Part shown: piece after piece, positions 20,315-32,128 of the stretch
Position numbering within the stretch: the first letter of the stretch is position 1
How the letters are laid out: every line of letters starts with the position of its first letter
Source of the DNA: Inia geoffrensis
Taxonomy: Eukaryota > Chordata > Mammalia > Artiodactyla > Iniidae
DNA: 64,000 nt
Reading direction: 5' to 3'
NCBI GenBank assembly: GCA_036417435.1
Contig: CM070903.1
Location: 86,690,001 to 86,754,000 of the forward strand
The notes under the pieces: generated by a model
Databases searched by the model: none
What the model saw: the letters and a program-made list of their open reading frames with translations, nothing else
Told to the model about the DNA's origin: nothing
Program-made: the position numbers and the translations under genes

Positions 20315-20683
20315 CCCTAGGAATTTTCTTTCTTTTTTATTAAATTTATTTATTTATTTATTTATTTTTTTGGTGGCATTGGGTCTTCATTGATGCACAT
20401 GGGCTTTCTCTAGTTGCGGCGAGTCGGGGCTACTCTTCATTGTGGTGTGCAGGCTTCTCATTGCGGTGGCTTCTCTTGTTGCAGAGCATGGGCTCTAGGC
20501 TTGTGGCTTCAGTAGTTGTGGCACACGGGCTCTAGAGCGCAGGCTCGGTAGTTGTGGTGCACGGGCTTAGTTTCTCCACAGCATGTGGGATCTTCCTGGA
20601 CCAGGGCTCGAACCCGTATCCCCTGCATCAGCAGGTGGATCCTTAACCACTGTGCCACCAGGGAAGCCCCCTAGGAATTTTCT
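20315..20683 (-). mobile_element. CHR-type SINE (long form), antisense
   Basis: Body 20330-20668 with a TTTA tail and 'ttggtggcattgggtcttca', ending 'ccaccagggaagccc'. A perfect 15-bp direct repeat 'ccctaggaattttct' (20315-20329 and 20669-20683) flanks it. Confidence 0.96.
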
Positions 20684-21345
20684 AATTCATCAACCTAAAT
20701 AAAGTCTGATGTATTTACTGTGTATTGTCTACTTTTATGGTTTCGCCTAACCCTACATTTTAAAAGAAGAACAGTTGGTAGTATTTTCTCTACGTAATTC
20801 TCCACTTTCTGTTTCAAAGAAAGAGAACGTGATTTATCTTTCTTTGGGAACAGTAACTACTATAAATGGCATCTTTTTTCTTTGTTAGTTGAGAAAAGGG
20901 GTTAAATTAATGGGAGGATAGATACTCCAGGTTGGGGTAAGAGAAGTGGTATGAGTTAGCACTCCCTTCTCTTTCTGCCCTTTCTTTACCTGCCTTTGAG
21001 CACCAGCTTTTCCTTTATCCTTACCTGGACCATCTTTGTGTCTGCAAACATCTACAGAGACATCAGCAAATCTCAGCAGTGGCCACAACACTATATGGTC
21101 CTTCATCTCTAAATGAAAACTCCAAGCTTTGCCAGGATTGCAAATCTTTTTTTCACAAATATGTGCTACCTGAAAGCCTTCCAATAAGTTTTATGATTCA
21201 GTGGCATGTGACCTACAGCAGTTATTTGTTTATGCATTTTTATACTTTTATCTGAATAATTATGATGGCATTCTCAAGTTATGTTCTACAAATGCTAATT
21301 TTGAGAAATGTTAACAACAAATATTTTAGCTAAATTTCTTGACCA
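20684..21345. other. Unique sequence
   Basis: No repeat recognised. On the minus strand a GT donor-like site 'CCAG|GTAAGG' occurs near 21030 after an open stretch, but no matching strong acceptor is visible. Confidence 0.35.
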
Positions 21346-21349
21346 CTTA

Positions 21350-21520
21350 GTATGTGCTTTCTATGCATTTTATCATCTAGCGCTCACAAGTATTTGAAGT
21401 GGTATTAGTATTATTTCCATTTTATGGATCAGGTATATGAGGATTAGATAAATGTCATGGCTAAGCAATTGAGCTGGAATTTGAACCTGGCCCTTTGACT
21501 CCAGAGCTCACAGTCTCAAA
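21350..21520 (-). repeat. MIR SINE, antisense
   Basis: Reversed MIR order: 'agtatgtgctttctatgcat', 'tatttccattttatggatca', 'ggctaagcaattgagctgga', 'ttgactccagagctcac'. Highly diverged. Confidence 0.8.
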
Positions 21521-21734
21521 GAGTACAGAATAGCTGTTAGGTGAAAAAGGATTTTCGGGCCAGTGGATTTGGAAATGCAGATTTAAACCAAATTTTAAAA
21601 ACTTCCTTCTTACAGGATTTCTCAGAGTGTTTAATATGCCAGTGCACAATTAATCTTTAGAAATAGTATGGAATATAATGTGATATTCCTAAACTTACTG
21701 AATCCTAACTGATCTCTCAAGTGCTTGAGCCTGA

Positions 21735-21850
21735 AAACTCAGTTTTGGAACCTGGTTCTGCCACTCACTATGGTTGTAACCCTGGGCAAGTGATTTAACC
21801 TCTTATTAAAGTTACTTAATCAACAAAAGAAAATTTAGCTATATTTAGTA
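21735..21850 (+). repeat. MIR SINE fragment, sense
   Basis: 'ctggttctgccactcactat', 'gtaaccctgggcaagtgatt' and 'taacctctt' match the MIR core. The 3' half is missing or decayed. Confidence 0.75.
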
Positions 21851-22032
21851 AATTGTACCTACCAAGATATCTTTTTGTGTAAATTTTCAAGAAGAGTTGA
21901 AAGAGGGTATTTCATTAATATTCAGTTAATTAAAAATATTTAACCAGAGTACCTTGTTTCTTTAAACAGTTTTATTAATTAGTGTTCGACCTTCTCCTGA
22001 AACTTTCCTGATTTAAAATTTTTATATCTTTT

Positions 22033-22337
22033 CCCACTTACATCAATGAACAGGTCATCCAGACAGAAAATCAATATGGAAACACTGGCCTTAAATGACA
22101 CATTAGCTCAGATGAGCTTTAAAGATATATAGAGAACATTCCGTCCCAAAGCAGTGCATACAGAACATTCTGTATAATAGATCACATGCTTCGTCACAAA
22201 ATAAGTTTCAGTAAATTTAAGAATATTGAAATTATATCAAGCATCTTTCCCAACCACAACTGCATGAGACTAGAAATCAACTACAAAGAAAAAACTGCAT
22301 GTGGAAGCTAAACAGAATGCTACTAAACAACTGATGG
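22033..22337 (+). mobile_element. Old L1, left part (ORF2 endonuclease region)
   Basis: A 5'-truncated L1 enters in the ORF2 endonuclease region ('caggtcatccagacagaaaa', 'aatgacacattagctcagat') and is cut at 22337 by the full-length L1. It continues at 28463. The two parts join at matching L1 positions, which shows that this element is the host of the younger insertion. Confidence 0.9.
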
Positions 22338-22774
22338 GGCCCTGAACCAAGATGGCGGAGTAGAAGGATGTGCTCTCACTCTCTCTTGTGATAACACCAG
22401 AATCACAACTAGCTGCTGGACAATCATCAACAGGAAGAGACTGGAACTCACCAAAAAAATACCCCACATCCAAAGACAAAGGAGAAGCCGCAATGAGATG
22501 GTAGGAGGGGCACAATCACAGTACAATCAAACCCCATAACTGCTGGGTGGGTGACTCACAGACCGGAGAACACTTATACCACAGAAGTCCACCCACTGAA
22601 GTGAAGGTTCTGAACCCCATGTCAGGCTTCCCAACCTGGGGATCTGGCAATGGGAGGAGGAATTCCTAGAGAATCAGACTTTAAAGGCTAGTGGGATTTG
22701 ATTTCAGGACTTAGAAAGCACTGGGGAAAACAGAGACTCCACTCTTGGAGGACACACACAAAGTAGTGTGCGCA

Positions 22775-23055
22775 TCAGGACCCAGGGGAAGCAGCAGTGA
22801 CCCCAGGGGTGACTGAACCAGACCTACCTTCGAGTGTTGGAGGGTCTCCTGCAGAGGCAGGGGATGGCTGTGGCTCACCATGGGGACAAGAACACTGGCA
22901 GCAGAAGTTCTGGGAAGTACTCCTTGGCGTGAGCCCTCCCAGAGTGAGTCTGCCATTAGCCCCACCAAAGAGCCCAGGTAGCCTCCAGTGTTGGGTTGCC
23001 TCAGGCCAAACAACCAACAGGGAGGGAACCCAGGCCAACCCATCAGCAGCGGATT
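22775..23055 (-). other. Antisense open frame in the L1 5' UTR, counterpart of 18368-18760
   Basis: Minus-strand frame, open from just after an in-frame stop near 23055 to 22775, with no ATG at its start (first plausible codon TTG at 23038). It aligns in the same frame to the antisense frame in the other full-length L1 ('SLLVVWPEATQH', 'GGLTPRSTSQN', 'CPHGEPQPSPASAGDPP'). A donor-like AAG|GTAGGT occurs with its exon end at 22828. The lack of ATG argues that this copy is not translated from its own start. Confidence 0.35.
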
Positions 23056-23234
23056 AAAGTTTTATTGAGCTCTGCCCACCAGAGAAACAGCTGTACCCAA
23101 AACCAGTCCTTCCCATCAGGAAACTTGCACAAGCCTCTTAGATAGCTTCATCCACCAGAGGGCAGACAGCAGAAGCAAGAAGAACTACAATCCTGCAGCC
23201 TGTGGAACAAAAACCACATTCATAGAAAGGCAAG

Positions 23235-24131
23235 ATGAAAAGGCAGAGGGCTATGTATCAGATGAAGGAACAAGATAAAACCCCAGAAAAACAACTAAAG
23301 AAAGTGGAGATAGGCAACCTTCCAGAAAAAGAATTCAGAATAATGATAGTGAAGATGATCCAGGACCTCGGAAAAAGAATGGGGGCAAAGATCGAGAAGA
23401 TGCAAGAAATGTTTAACAAAGACCTAGAAGAATTAAAGAACAAACAAAGAGAGATGAACAATACAATAACTGAAATGAAAAATACTCTAGAAGGAATCAA
23501 TAGCAGAATAACTGAGGCAGAAGAACAGATAAGTGACCTGGAAGACAGAATGGTGGAATTCACTGCTGCAGAACAGAATAAAGAATGAAAAGAAATGAAG
23601 ACAGCCTAAAAGACCTCTCCAACAACATTAAACGCAACAACATTCACATTATAGGGGTTCCAGAAAGAGAAGAGAGAGAGAAAGGACCCGAGAAAATATG
23701 TGAAGAGATTATAGTCGAAAACTTCCCTAACATGGAAAAGGAAATAGCCACCCAAGTCCAGGAAGTGCAGCGAGTCCCATGCAGGATAAACCCAAGGAGA
23801 AACATGCCGAGACACATAGAATCAAACTGGCAAAAATTAAAGACAAAGAAAAATTATTGAAAGCAGCAAGGGAAAAACAACAAATAACATACAAGGAAAT
23901 TCCCATAAGGTTAACAGCTGATTTCTCAGCAGAAACTCTACAAGCCAGAAGGGAGTGGCATTATATACTTATAGTAATGAAAGGAAGAACCTACAACCAA
24001 GATTACTCTACCCGGCAAGGATCTCATTCATATTCGATGGAGAAATCAAAAGCTTTACAGACAAGCGAAAGCTAAGAGAATTCAGCACCACCAAGCCAGC
24101 TCTACAACAAATGCTAAAGGAACTTTTCTAA
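23235..24131 (+). pseudogene. L1 ORF1p gene, frameshifted
   Basis: ATG at 23235. Three frame-shifted pieces cover the protein: 23235-23588 (N-terminus and coiled coil, heptad-like 'MNNTITEMKNTLEGINSRI'), 23585-23860 (RRM, 'NIHIIGVPEREEREKGPEK' and 'IVENFPN') and 23779-24075 (C-terminal domain, 'IRLTADFSAETLQARREW'). An in-frame TGA at 23586-23588 and two frame changes break it. The family length is about 300-340 residues, consistent with the span. It would encode the L1 RNA-binding chaperone if intact, and it is not. Confidence 0.85.
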
Positions 24132-24202
24132 GTGAGAAGCACAAGGGAAGAAAAGGACCTACTAAAACAAACCCAAAACAATTAAGAAAATAGTCATAGG
24201 AA

Positions 24203-27200
24203 CATACATATTGATAATTACCTTAAATGTGAATGGATTAAATGTTCCAGGCAAAAGATACAGGCTTGCTGAATGGATACAAACACAAGTCCCATATATA
24301 TGCTGTCTACAAGAGACCCATTTCAGACCTAGGGACACATACAGACTGAAAGTGAGGGGATGAAAAAAGATATTCCATGCAACTGGAAATCAAAAGAAAG
24401 CTGGTGTAGAAATAATCATATCAGATAAAATAGACTTTAAAATAATGTTAAAAGAGACAAGGACGGACACTACATAATGATCAGGGCATCAATCCAAGAA
24501 GAAGATATAACAATTATAAATGTATATGCACCCAACATAGGAGCATCACAATATATAAGGCAACTGCTAACAGCTATAAAACAGGAAATTGACAGTAACA
24601 CAGTAATAGTGGGGGACTTTAATGCCTCACTTACACTAATGGACAGATCATCCAAAATGAAAATAAATAAGGAAACAGAAGTTTTAAATGACACAATAGA
24701 CAAGATAGATTTAATTGATATTTATAGGACATTCCATCCCCAAACAGCAGATTATACTCTTCTCAAGTGCGCACGGAACATTTTCCAGGATAGACCACAT
24801 CTGGGGTCACAAAACAAGCCTCAGTAAATTAATGAAATCATATCCAGCATCTTTTCTGACCACAAGGCTATGAGATTAGAAATTAATTACAGGGAAAAAA
24901 AACGTAAAAAACACAAACACATGGAGGTTAAACCATACGTTACTAGAAAACCAAGAGATCACTGAAGAAATCAAACAGGAAATCAAAAAATTCCTGGAGA
25001 CAAATGACAATGAAAACAGGATGATCCAAAACCTAAAGGATGCAGCAAAAGCAGTTCTAAGAGGGAAGTTTATAGCTATACAAGCCTACCTCAAGAAACA
25101 AGAAAAATCTGAGATAAACAATCTAACCTTACATCTAAAGGAACTAGAGAAAGAAGAACAAACAAAACCCAGAGTTAGCAGAAGGAAAGAAATCATAAAG
25201 ATCAGAATAGAAATAAATGAAATAGAAACAAAGAAAACAATAGCAAAGATCAATAAAACTAAAATCTCTTTCTTTGAGAAGATAAACAAAATTGATAAAC
25301 CATTAGCCAGACTCATCAAGAAAAAGAGGGAGAGGAATCAAATCAATAAAATTAGAAATGAAAAAGGAGAAGTTACAGCAGACATTGCAGAAATACAAAG
25401 CATCCTAAGAGACTACTACAAGCAACTCTATGCCAATAAAACGGACAACCTGGAAGAAATGGACAAATTCTTACAAAGGTATAACCTTCCAAGACTGAAC
25501 GAGGAAGAAACAGAAAATATGAATAAACCAATCACAAGTAATGAAATTGAAATTGTGATTAAAAATCTTCCAATAAGCAAAAGTCCAGGACCAGATGGCT
25601 TCACAGGTGAATTCTATCAAAAATTTAGAGAAGAGCTAACACCCATCCTTCTCAAACTTTTCCAGAAAACTGCAGAGGGAGGAACACTCCAAACTCATTC
25701 TATGAGGCCACCATCACCCTGATACCAAAACCAAAGACACTACAAAAAAAGAAAATTACAGACCAATATCACTGATGAATATAGATGAAAAAATCCTCAA
25801 CAAAATACTAGCAAAGAGAATCCAACAACACATTTAAAGGATCATACCCACAAAGGATCACACCATGATCAAGTGGGATTTATCCCAGCAATGCAAGGAT
25901 TCTTCAGTATACACAAATCAATCAATGTGATACACCACATTAACAAATTGAAGAATAAAAACCATATGATCGGGCTTCCTCGGTGGTGCAGTGGTTGAGA
26001 GTCCGCCTGCCGATGCAGGGGCCACGGGTTCGTGCCCCAGTCCGGGAAGATCCCACATGCCATGGAGGTGCTGGGCCCGTTAGCTATAGCCGCTGGGCCT
26101 GCGCGTCCGGAGCCTGTGCTCCGCAACAGGAGAGGCCACAACAGTGAGAGGCCTGTGTACCACAAAACAAAACAAAACAAAAACAAAAAAAAACCCATAT
26201 GATCATCTCAATAGATGCAGAAAAAGCTTTTGACAAAATTCAACACCTATTTATGATAAAAACTCTCCAGAAAGTGGGCATAGAGAGAACCTACCTCAAC
26301 ATAATAAAGGCCATATAGGATAAACCCACAGCAAACATGATTCTCAATGATGAAAAACTGAAAACATTTCCTCTAAGATCAGGAACAAGACAATGATGTC
26401 CACTCTAACCACTATTATTCAACATAGTTTTGGAATTCCTAGCCACGGCAATCAGAGAAGAAAAAGAAATAAAGGAATACAAATTGGAAAAGATGAAGTA
26501 AAACTGTCACTGTTTGCAGATGACATGATACTATACATAGAGAATCCTAAAGATGCCACCAGAAAACTACTAGAGCTAATCAATGAATGTGGTAAAGTTG
26601 CAGGATACAAAATTAATGCACAGAAACCTCTTGCATTTCTATATACTAATGATGAAAAATCTGAAAGAGAAATTAAGGAAACACTCCCATTTACCATTGC
26701 AACAATAAGAATAAAATACCTAGGAATAAACCTACCTAGGGAGACAAAAGCCTGTATGCAGGCAGAAAGCTATAAGACACTGATGAAAGAAATCAAAGAC
26801 AATACAAACAGATGGAGAGATATACCATGTTCTTGGATTGGAAGAATAAATATTGTGAAAATGATTCTACTACCCAAAGCAATCTACAGATTCAATGCAA
26901 TCCCTATCAAATTACCAATGGCAGTTTCTAAGGAACTAGAACAAAAAATCTTAAAATTTGTATGGAGACAGAAGAGACCCTGAATAGCCAAAGCAGTCTT
27001 GAGGGAAAAAAATGGAGGTGGAGGAATCAGACTCCCTGACTTCAGACTATACTACAAAGCTACAGTAGTGAAGATAATATGGTACTGGCACAAAAACAGA
27101 AACATAAATCAATGGAACAAGATAGAAAGCCCAGAGATAAACCCACACACCTCTGGTCAACTAATCTATGACAATGGAGTCAAGGATATACAATGGAGAA

Positions 27201-28040
27201 AAGACAGTCTGTTCAATAAGTGGTGCTGGGAAAACTGGACAGCTACATGTAAAAGAATGAAATTAGAACACTCCCTAACACCATGCACAAATATAAACTC
27301 AAAATGGATTAGAGACCTAAATGTAAGACCGGACACTATAAAACTCTTAGAGGAAAACTTAGGAAGAACACTCTTTGACATAAGTCACAGCAAGATCTTT
27401 TTTGATCCACCTCCTAGAGTAATGGAAATAAAAACAAAAATAAACAAATGGGACCTAATGAAACTTCAAAGCTTTTGCACAGCAAAGGAAATCATAAACA
27501 AGGTGAAAAGACATCCCTCAGAATGGGAGAAAATATTTGCAAACGAATCAACAGACAAAGAATTAATCTCCAAAATGTATAAACAGCTCATGCTGTTAAA
27601 TTAAAAAAAAAAAACAACCCAATCCAAAAATGGGCAGAAGACTAAATAGACATTTCTCCAAAGAAGACATACAGGTGGCCAAGAAGCACGTGAAAAGCTG
27701 CTCAGCATTGCTAATTATTAGAGAAATGCAAAACAAAGCTACAATGAGGTATCACCTCACACCAGTTAGAGTGGGCATCATCTACAAACAACAAAATCTA
27801 CAAATAACAAATACTGGAGAGGGTGTGGAGAAAAGGGAACCCTCTTGCATTGTTGGTGGGAATGTAAATTGATACAGCCACTATGGAGAACAGTATGGAG
27901 GTTCTTTAAAAAACTGAAAATAGAATTACCATATGATCCAGCAATCCCACTGCTGGGCATATACCCAGAGAAAACCATGATTCAAAAAGACACATGCACC
28001 CCAATGTTCATTGCAGCACTATTTACAATAGCCAGGTAAT
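24203..28040 (+). pseudogene. L1 ORF2p gene, multiply broken, SINE-interrupted
   Basis: Endonuclease: 'LNVNGLN' and 'LQETHF' near 24220-24330, then 'VGDFNASLTLMD' in 24477-24827. A frame change falls at the 'FSRIDHIWGH' position, followed by 'SDHKAMRL' near 24860. RT: 25021-25722 carries '[17 protein letters not shown]', and 26393-26983 carries '[19 protein letters not shown]' with both catalytic Asp. Then 26999-27604, and a C-terminal cysteine motif '[12 protein letters not shown]' at 27845-28039. Frameshifts occur near 24800 and 25720, stops near 26984 and 27604, and a SINE at 25972. Encodes the L1 endonuclease/reverse transcriptase in intact relatives. Confidence 0.9.
25958..26204 (+). mobile_element. 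CHR-1-type SINE, sense, inside L1 RT
   Basis: Body 25972-26194, head 'gggcttcctcggtggtgcag', tail (CAAAA)n. A 10-bp direct repeat 'ccatatgatc' (25962-25971 and 26195-26204) flanks it. It inserted after the L1 did. Confidence 0.94.
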
Positions 28041-28316
28041 GGAAGCAACTTAAACGCCCATTGACAGATGAATGGTTAAAGAAGATGTGGTACATATATA
28101 CAATGGAATATTACTCAGCCATAAAAAGGAACGAAATTGGGTCATTTTTTGAGACGTGGATGGATCTAGAGACTGTCATACAGAGTGGAGTAAGTCAGAA
28201 AGAGAAAAACAAATATCGTATATTAACGCATATATGTGGAACCTAGAAAAATGGTAGAGATGAACCGGTTTGCAGGGCTGAAATTGAGACACAGATGTAG
28301 GGAACCGTATGAACAC

Positions 28317-28352
28317 CAAGGGGGAAAGCCTTGGGGGTGGTGGGGGGTGGTG
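28317..28352 (+). other. G-rich tract in the L1 3' UTR, possible G-quadruplex
   Basis: Four or more G runs (ggggg, ggggg, gggggg, plus gg pairs) lie in ~36 bases on the plus strand near the end of the full-length L1. L1 3' UTRs of several mammals carry G-rich polypurine tracts with quadruplex potential. Confidence 0.6.
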
Positions 28353-30504
28353 TGATGAATTGGGTGATTGGGATTGACAGTATAACCTGATGTGTATAAA
28401 ATTGGTGACTAATAAGAACATGCTGTATAAAAAAATAAAGTTCAAAAATTAAAAAAATAAAAAAACAACTGATGGTGCACTGACGAAATCAAAGAGAAAA
28501 TTTTAAAAATACCTGAAGGCAAGTTAAAATGGAAACAAAATGATCCAGAATCTAGAGACACAGCAAAAGCAGTTCCCATGAAAGAAGCAGGGAAGTTCAC
28601 AGTTATATAAGCTTACCTCTGGAAAGAAGAAAAATGTCAAATAACAATCTAACTTTACACCTAAAGGAACTAGAAAAAGAATAACCAACAAAACCCAAAG
28701 TTAAGAGATGGAAAGAAATATCAAAACCAGAGCAGAAGGACATGAAATAGAGGCTAAAAAAGCAATAGAAAAGACCAATGAAACTAAGAGCTGATTCTTT
28801 TAAAAGATAAACAAAATTCATAAACCTTTAGATAGACTCATAAAGAAAAAAAAGAGAGTGGTTTCAGACAAAATCAGAAATTAAAGAGTAGAAATTAAAA
28901 CCAACACCACAGTATTACACAGGATCATAAGAGATTACTATGAACAATTATATGCCCCAAAATGGACAACATAGAAGAAATGGATAAATTCCTAGAAATG
29001 TACAATCTTCCAAGACTGAATTAGAAAGAAATAGAGAAAATATGAACAGACTGATTACCAGTAATGAGCTTGAATCAGTAATTTTAAAAGCTACTAACAT
29101 AACAAAGTCGAAGACCAGATGGCTTCACAGGTGAATTCTACCAAACATTTATAAAAGAGTTGACAACTATCCTTCTGAAACTATTCGAAAAAATTGAAGA
29201 GGAAGGATCACTTCCAAATTCATTCTGTGAGGCCAGGATTACCCTGACAGCAAAATTAGATAAATACACCACAAAAAAATAAAGTTACAGGCCAATATCA
29301 TTTATGATGAACATAAATGCAAAATATCAACAAACCAAATTCAACAAGGAATTAAAAGGATCGTACACCATGACTAATTGGGATTTATCCCAGGGATGCA
29401 ATAATGGCTCAATAGCTGCAAATCAATCAGTGTCCTACACCACATTAACAAATTGAAGAATAAAATTATATGATAATATCAGTAGATACAGAAAAACCTT
29501 TTGAGAAAACTCAGCATTCATTTATGATAAAAATTCCCAGCAGAGTAGGTATAGGGGGAATGTACCTCAATACAATAAAGGCTCATTATGACAAACCTAG
29601 AGCCAACATCATACTCAATGGTGAAAAGCTGAAAGTGTTTCTTCTAAATCAGGAATAAGACAAGGATGCTCATTCTCACCACTTTTACTCAACATGGTAT
29701 TGGAAGTCCTAGCCACAACAGCTAGACAAGAAGAAGAAATAAAAGGAATCCAAATTGGAAAAGAAGTAAAACTGTCACTGTTTGCACATGACATGATACT
29801 ATACACAGAAAACCCTAAAAATGCCACCAAAAAACTACTAGAGCTCATCAATGAATTTGGTAAAGTTGCAGGATACAAAATTAATATACAGAAATCCATT
29901 GCATCTCTATACATTAACAATGAACTGTCAGAAACATAAACTTAGCAAACAATCCCACTTACCATCTCATCAAAAAGAATAAAATACCTGGGAATAAATC
30001 TAAGGAGGTAAAAGACCTGTACTTGGAAAACCATAAGACACTGATGAAAGAAACTGTAGATGACATGAACAGATAGGTATACCATGTTCATGAATTGGAG
30101 GAATTAATATTGTTAAGACCATACTTCCCAAGGCAATCTACAGATTCAGTACAATTCCTATCAAATTACCAATGACATTTTTCACAGAACTAGAACAAAT
30201 AATTTTAAAATATATATGGAAACACAAAAGACCCTGATTAGCCAAAGCAATCTTGAGAAAGAACAGAGCTGGGGTAACCATACTCCCTGACTTCAGACTG
30301 TACTACAAAGCTATAGTAATCAAAACAGCATGGTACTGGCAGAAAAACAGACACATAGATCAGTGAAACTGAATAGAGGGCCCAGAAATAAACCCATGCC
30401 CTTATGGCCAATTCATCTATGACAAATGAGGCAAGAATGTACAATGGGGAAAAAACAGCCTTTTCAATAAATGTTGTTGAGAAAACTAGACAGCTACATG
30501 CAAC

Positions 30505-30788
30505 TATGGAACTTTGCTTTCCATAGCCTCGAGGGCATCAGGGACTGGAAACAAATCTCTGGGCATCTTCATTGAGTGGAGGTGTCTGAAAGGAGACGTA
30601 CCCAACAAACCTCCTTCCCTCTACTTCAAGACAAATGGATTATCCTGAATTTCAGCAATGCTATGTAAATACTTGCCGACACAGGGCAAATTCGAGTTTT
30701 GCTTTGTGGAACTTTTCTGGAATTTCTTTTTTCAAATATTTTCGATCCACAGTTCGTTGAATCCACAGATCAGCCAAATGCTCATCAG
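30505..30788 (+). mobile_element. 284-bp insertion in the old L1, partly MER2/Tigger-like
   Basis: L1 sequence stops at 'cagctacatgcaa' (30504) and resumes near 30789 at the next L1 position. The right part (about 30650-30775: 'cagcaatgctatgtaaatac', 'ttttgctttgtggaactttt', 'aatattttcgatccacagtt') resembles the 3' half of MER2-type Tigger DNA transposons. The left part (30505-30640, 'ctcgagggcatcagggactg') I do not recognise. No clear TA duplication is seen. Confidence 0.5.
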
Positions 30789-31129
30789 AATGACTACTTT
30801 TTAATATGATATACAAAAATAAACTCAAAATGGATTAAAGACTTAAATGTAAGACCTGAAACCATAAAACTCCTGGAAGAAAACATAGGCAGTATGTGCT
30901 TTGACATTGGTCTCAATGATATTTTTTGGATTTGTCTTCTCAGGCAAGGGAAACAAAAGCAAAAATAAACAAATGGGACTATATCAAACTAAAAAGCTTT
31001 TGCACATTGAAGGAAGCTATCAACAAAACAAAAAGGCAGCCTACTGAATGGGAGAAGATATTTGCAAATGACATATATGATAAGAGATTAATATAAAAAA
31101 TATACAGTGAATTCATACAATTCAACATC

Positions 31130-31159
<30 letters not shown>
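31130..31159. repeat. (CA)15 microsatellite in the old L1
   Basis: Uninterrupted CA run of 30 bases between ORF2 C-terminal remnants. Confidence 0.95.
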
Positions 31160-31160
<1 letters not shown>

Positions 31161-31606
31161 CCTGATTAAAAAATGGGTAGAACACCTGAATAGACATTTT
31201 TCCAAAGAAGACATATAGATGGCCAATAGACACATGAAAAGATTCTCAGTATCACTAACCACCAGGGAAATAAATGCAAGTCAAAACCATAATGATATAT
31301 CACCTCATACCTGTTAGAATGGAAATTATCAATAAATAAATGTTGGAGAGGATGTGGAGAAAAGGGGACCCTAGTACACTGTTGGTGGGAATGTAAATTG
31401 CTGCAGCCACTATGGGAAACAGTATGGAGGTTCTTCAAAATATTAAAAATAGAACTACTGTACGATCCAGCAGTTGCACTTCTGGGTATTATTCCAAAGA
31501 AAAGAAAAACACTAAGCTGAGAAAGATATATGCACTCCTGTGTTCATTGGAGCATTATTTATAATAGCCAAGATATGTTCGTCAATAAATGAATGGATAA
31601 AGATGT

Positions 31607-31609
<3 letters not shown>

Positions 31610-31649
<40 letters not shown>
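31610..31649. repeat. (CA)20 microsatellite in the old L1 3' region
   Basis: Uninterrupted CA run of about 40 bases at the L1 segment that elsewhere reads 'gtggtacatatatacaatgg', so it probably grew from that CATATATACA motif. Confidence 0.95.
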
Positions 31650-31654
<5 letters not shown>

Positions 31655-32128
31655 TACAATGGAATAATAGTCATATAAAAAATAATGAAATCTTGCTATT
31701 TGCAATGGTGGATGGACCTACAGGGTATTATAATAAGTGAAATAAGTCAGACAGAGAAAGACAAATGCCATATGATTTCACTTAGGTGGGATCTAAAAAA
31801 GAAAACAAATGAACAAACATAGCAAAAACAGACGCATAGATACAGAGAACAAATGAGTGGTTGCCAGAGGGGAGGAGAATGGAGGGATGAGTGAAATAGG
31901 TGAGGAAAATTAAGAGGTACACATTTCCCATTATAAAATAAATAATTTTATAATAGATGGCATAGGGAATATAATAAATAATATTGTAATAACTTTGTAT
32001 GGTAACAGATGGTAACTAGATTTATCATGGTGATTATTTTGTAATGTGTAAGATATCCAATCACTATGTCATACTCCTGAAATGAATATATTGTAATTCA
32101 ATTATAGTTCAGTAATACAAAATAATAA

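Larger units (their letters stand above)
22325..28475 (+). mobile_element. Full-length L1, sense, with perfect 13-bp target duplication
   Basis: Body 22338-28462 (about 6.1 kb, of which ~0.22 kb is a SINE). Starts with 'ccctgaaccaagatggcgga' typical of L1 5' ends, then a ~0.9-kb 5' UTR, ORF1 (23235-24131), a short ~70-bp inter-ORF, ORF2 (about 24203-28040), a 3' UTR with a G-rich tract, AATAAAG and a poly(A)-like tail. The direct repeat 'aaacaactgatgg' (22325-22337 and 28463-28475) flanks it. The frames are broken but key motifs survive, including RT FADD at 26513-26524. It is younger than its host L1. Confidence 0.95.
28463..32128 (+). mobile_element. Old L1, right part (ORF2 and 3' UTR)
   Basis: Continues the element that starts at 22033. 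Carries decayed ORF2: 29470-29658 ('IISVDTEKPFEKTQHSF') and 29694-29939 ('[19 protein letters not shown]', RT FADD changed to FAHD at 29781-29792). Then a 284-bp foreign block (30505-30788), C-terminal remnants, two CA microsatellites, and an L1MA-like 3' UTR ending near 32128. Many stops. Confidence 0.9.

Noticed and set aside
20885..21184. Minus-strand 99-codon frame with a good donor-like CCAG|GTAAGG
   Set aside because: The frame runs through the donor, the nearest acceptors are weak, and no protein family is recognised. A single donor-like site is expected by chance.
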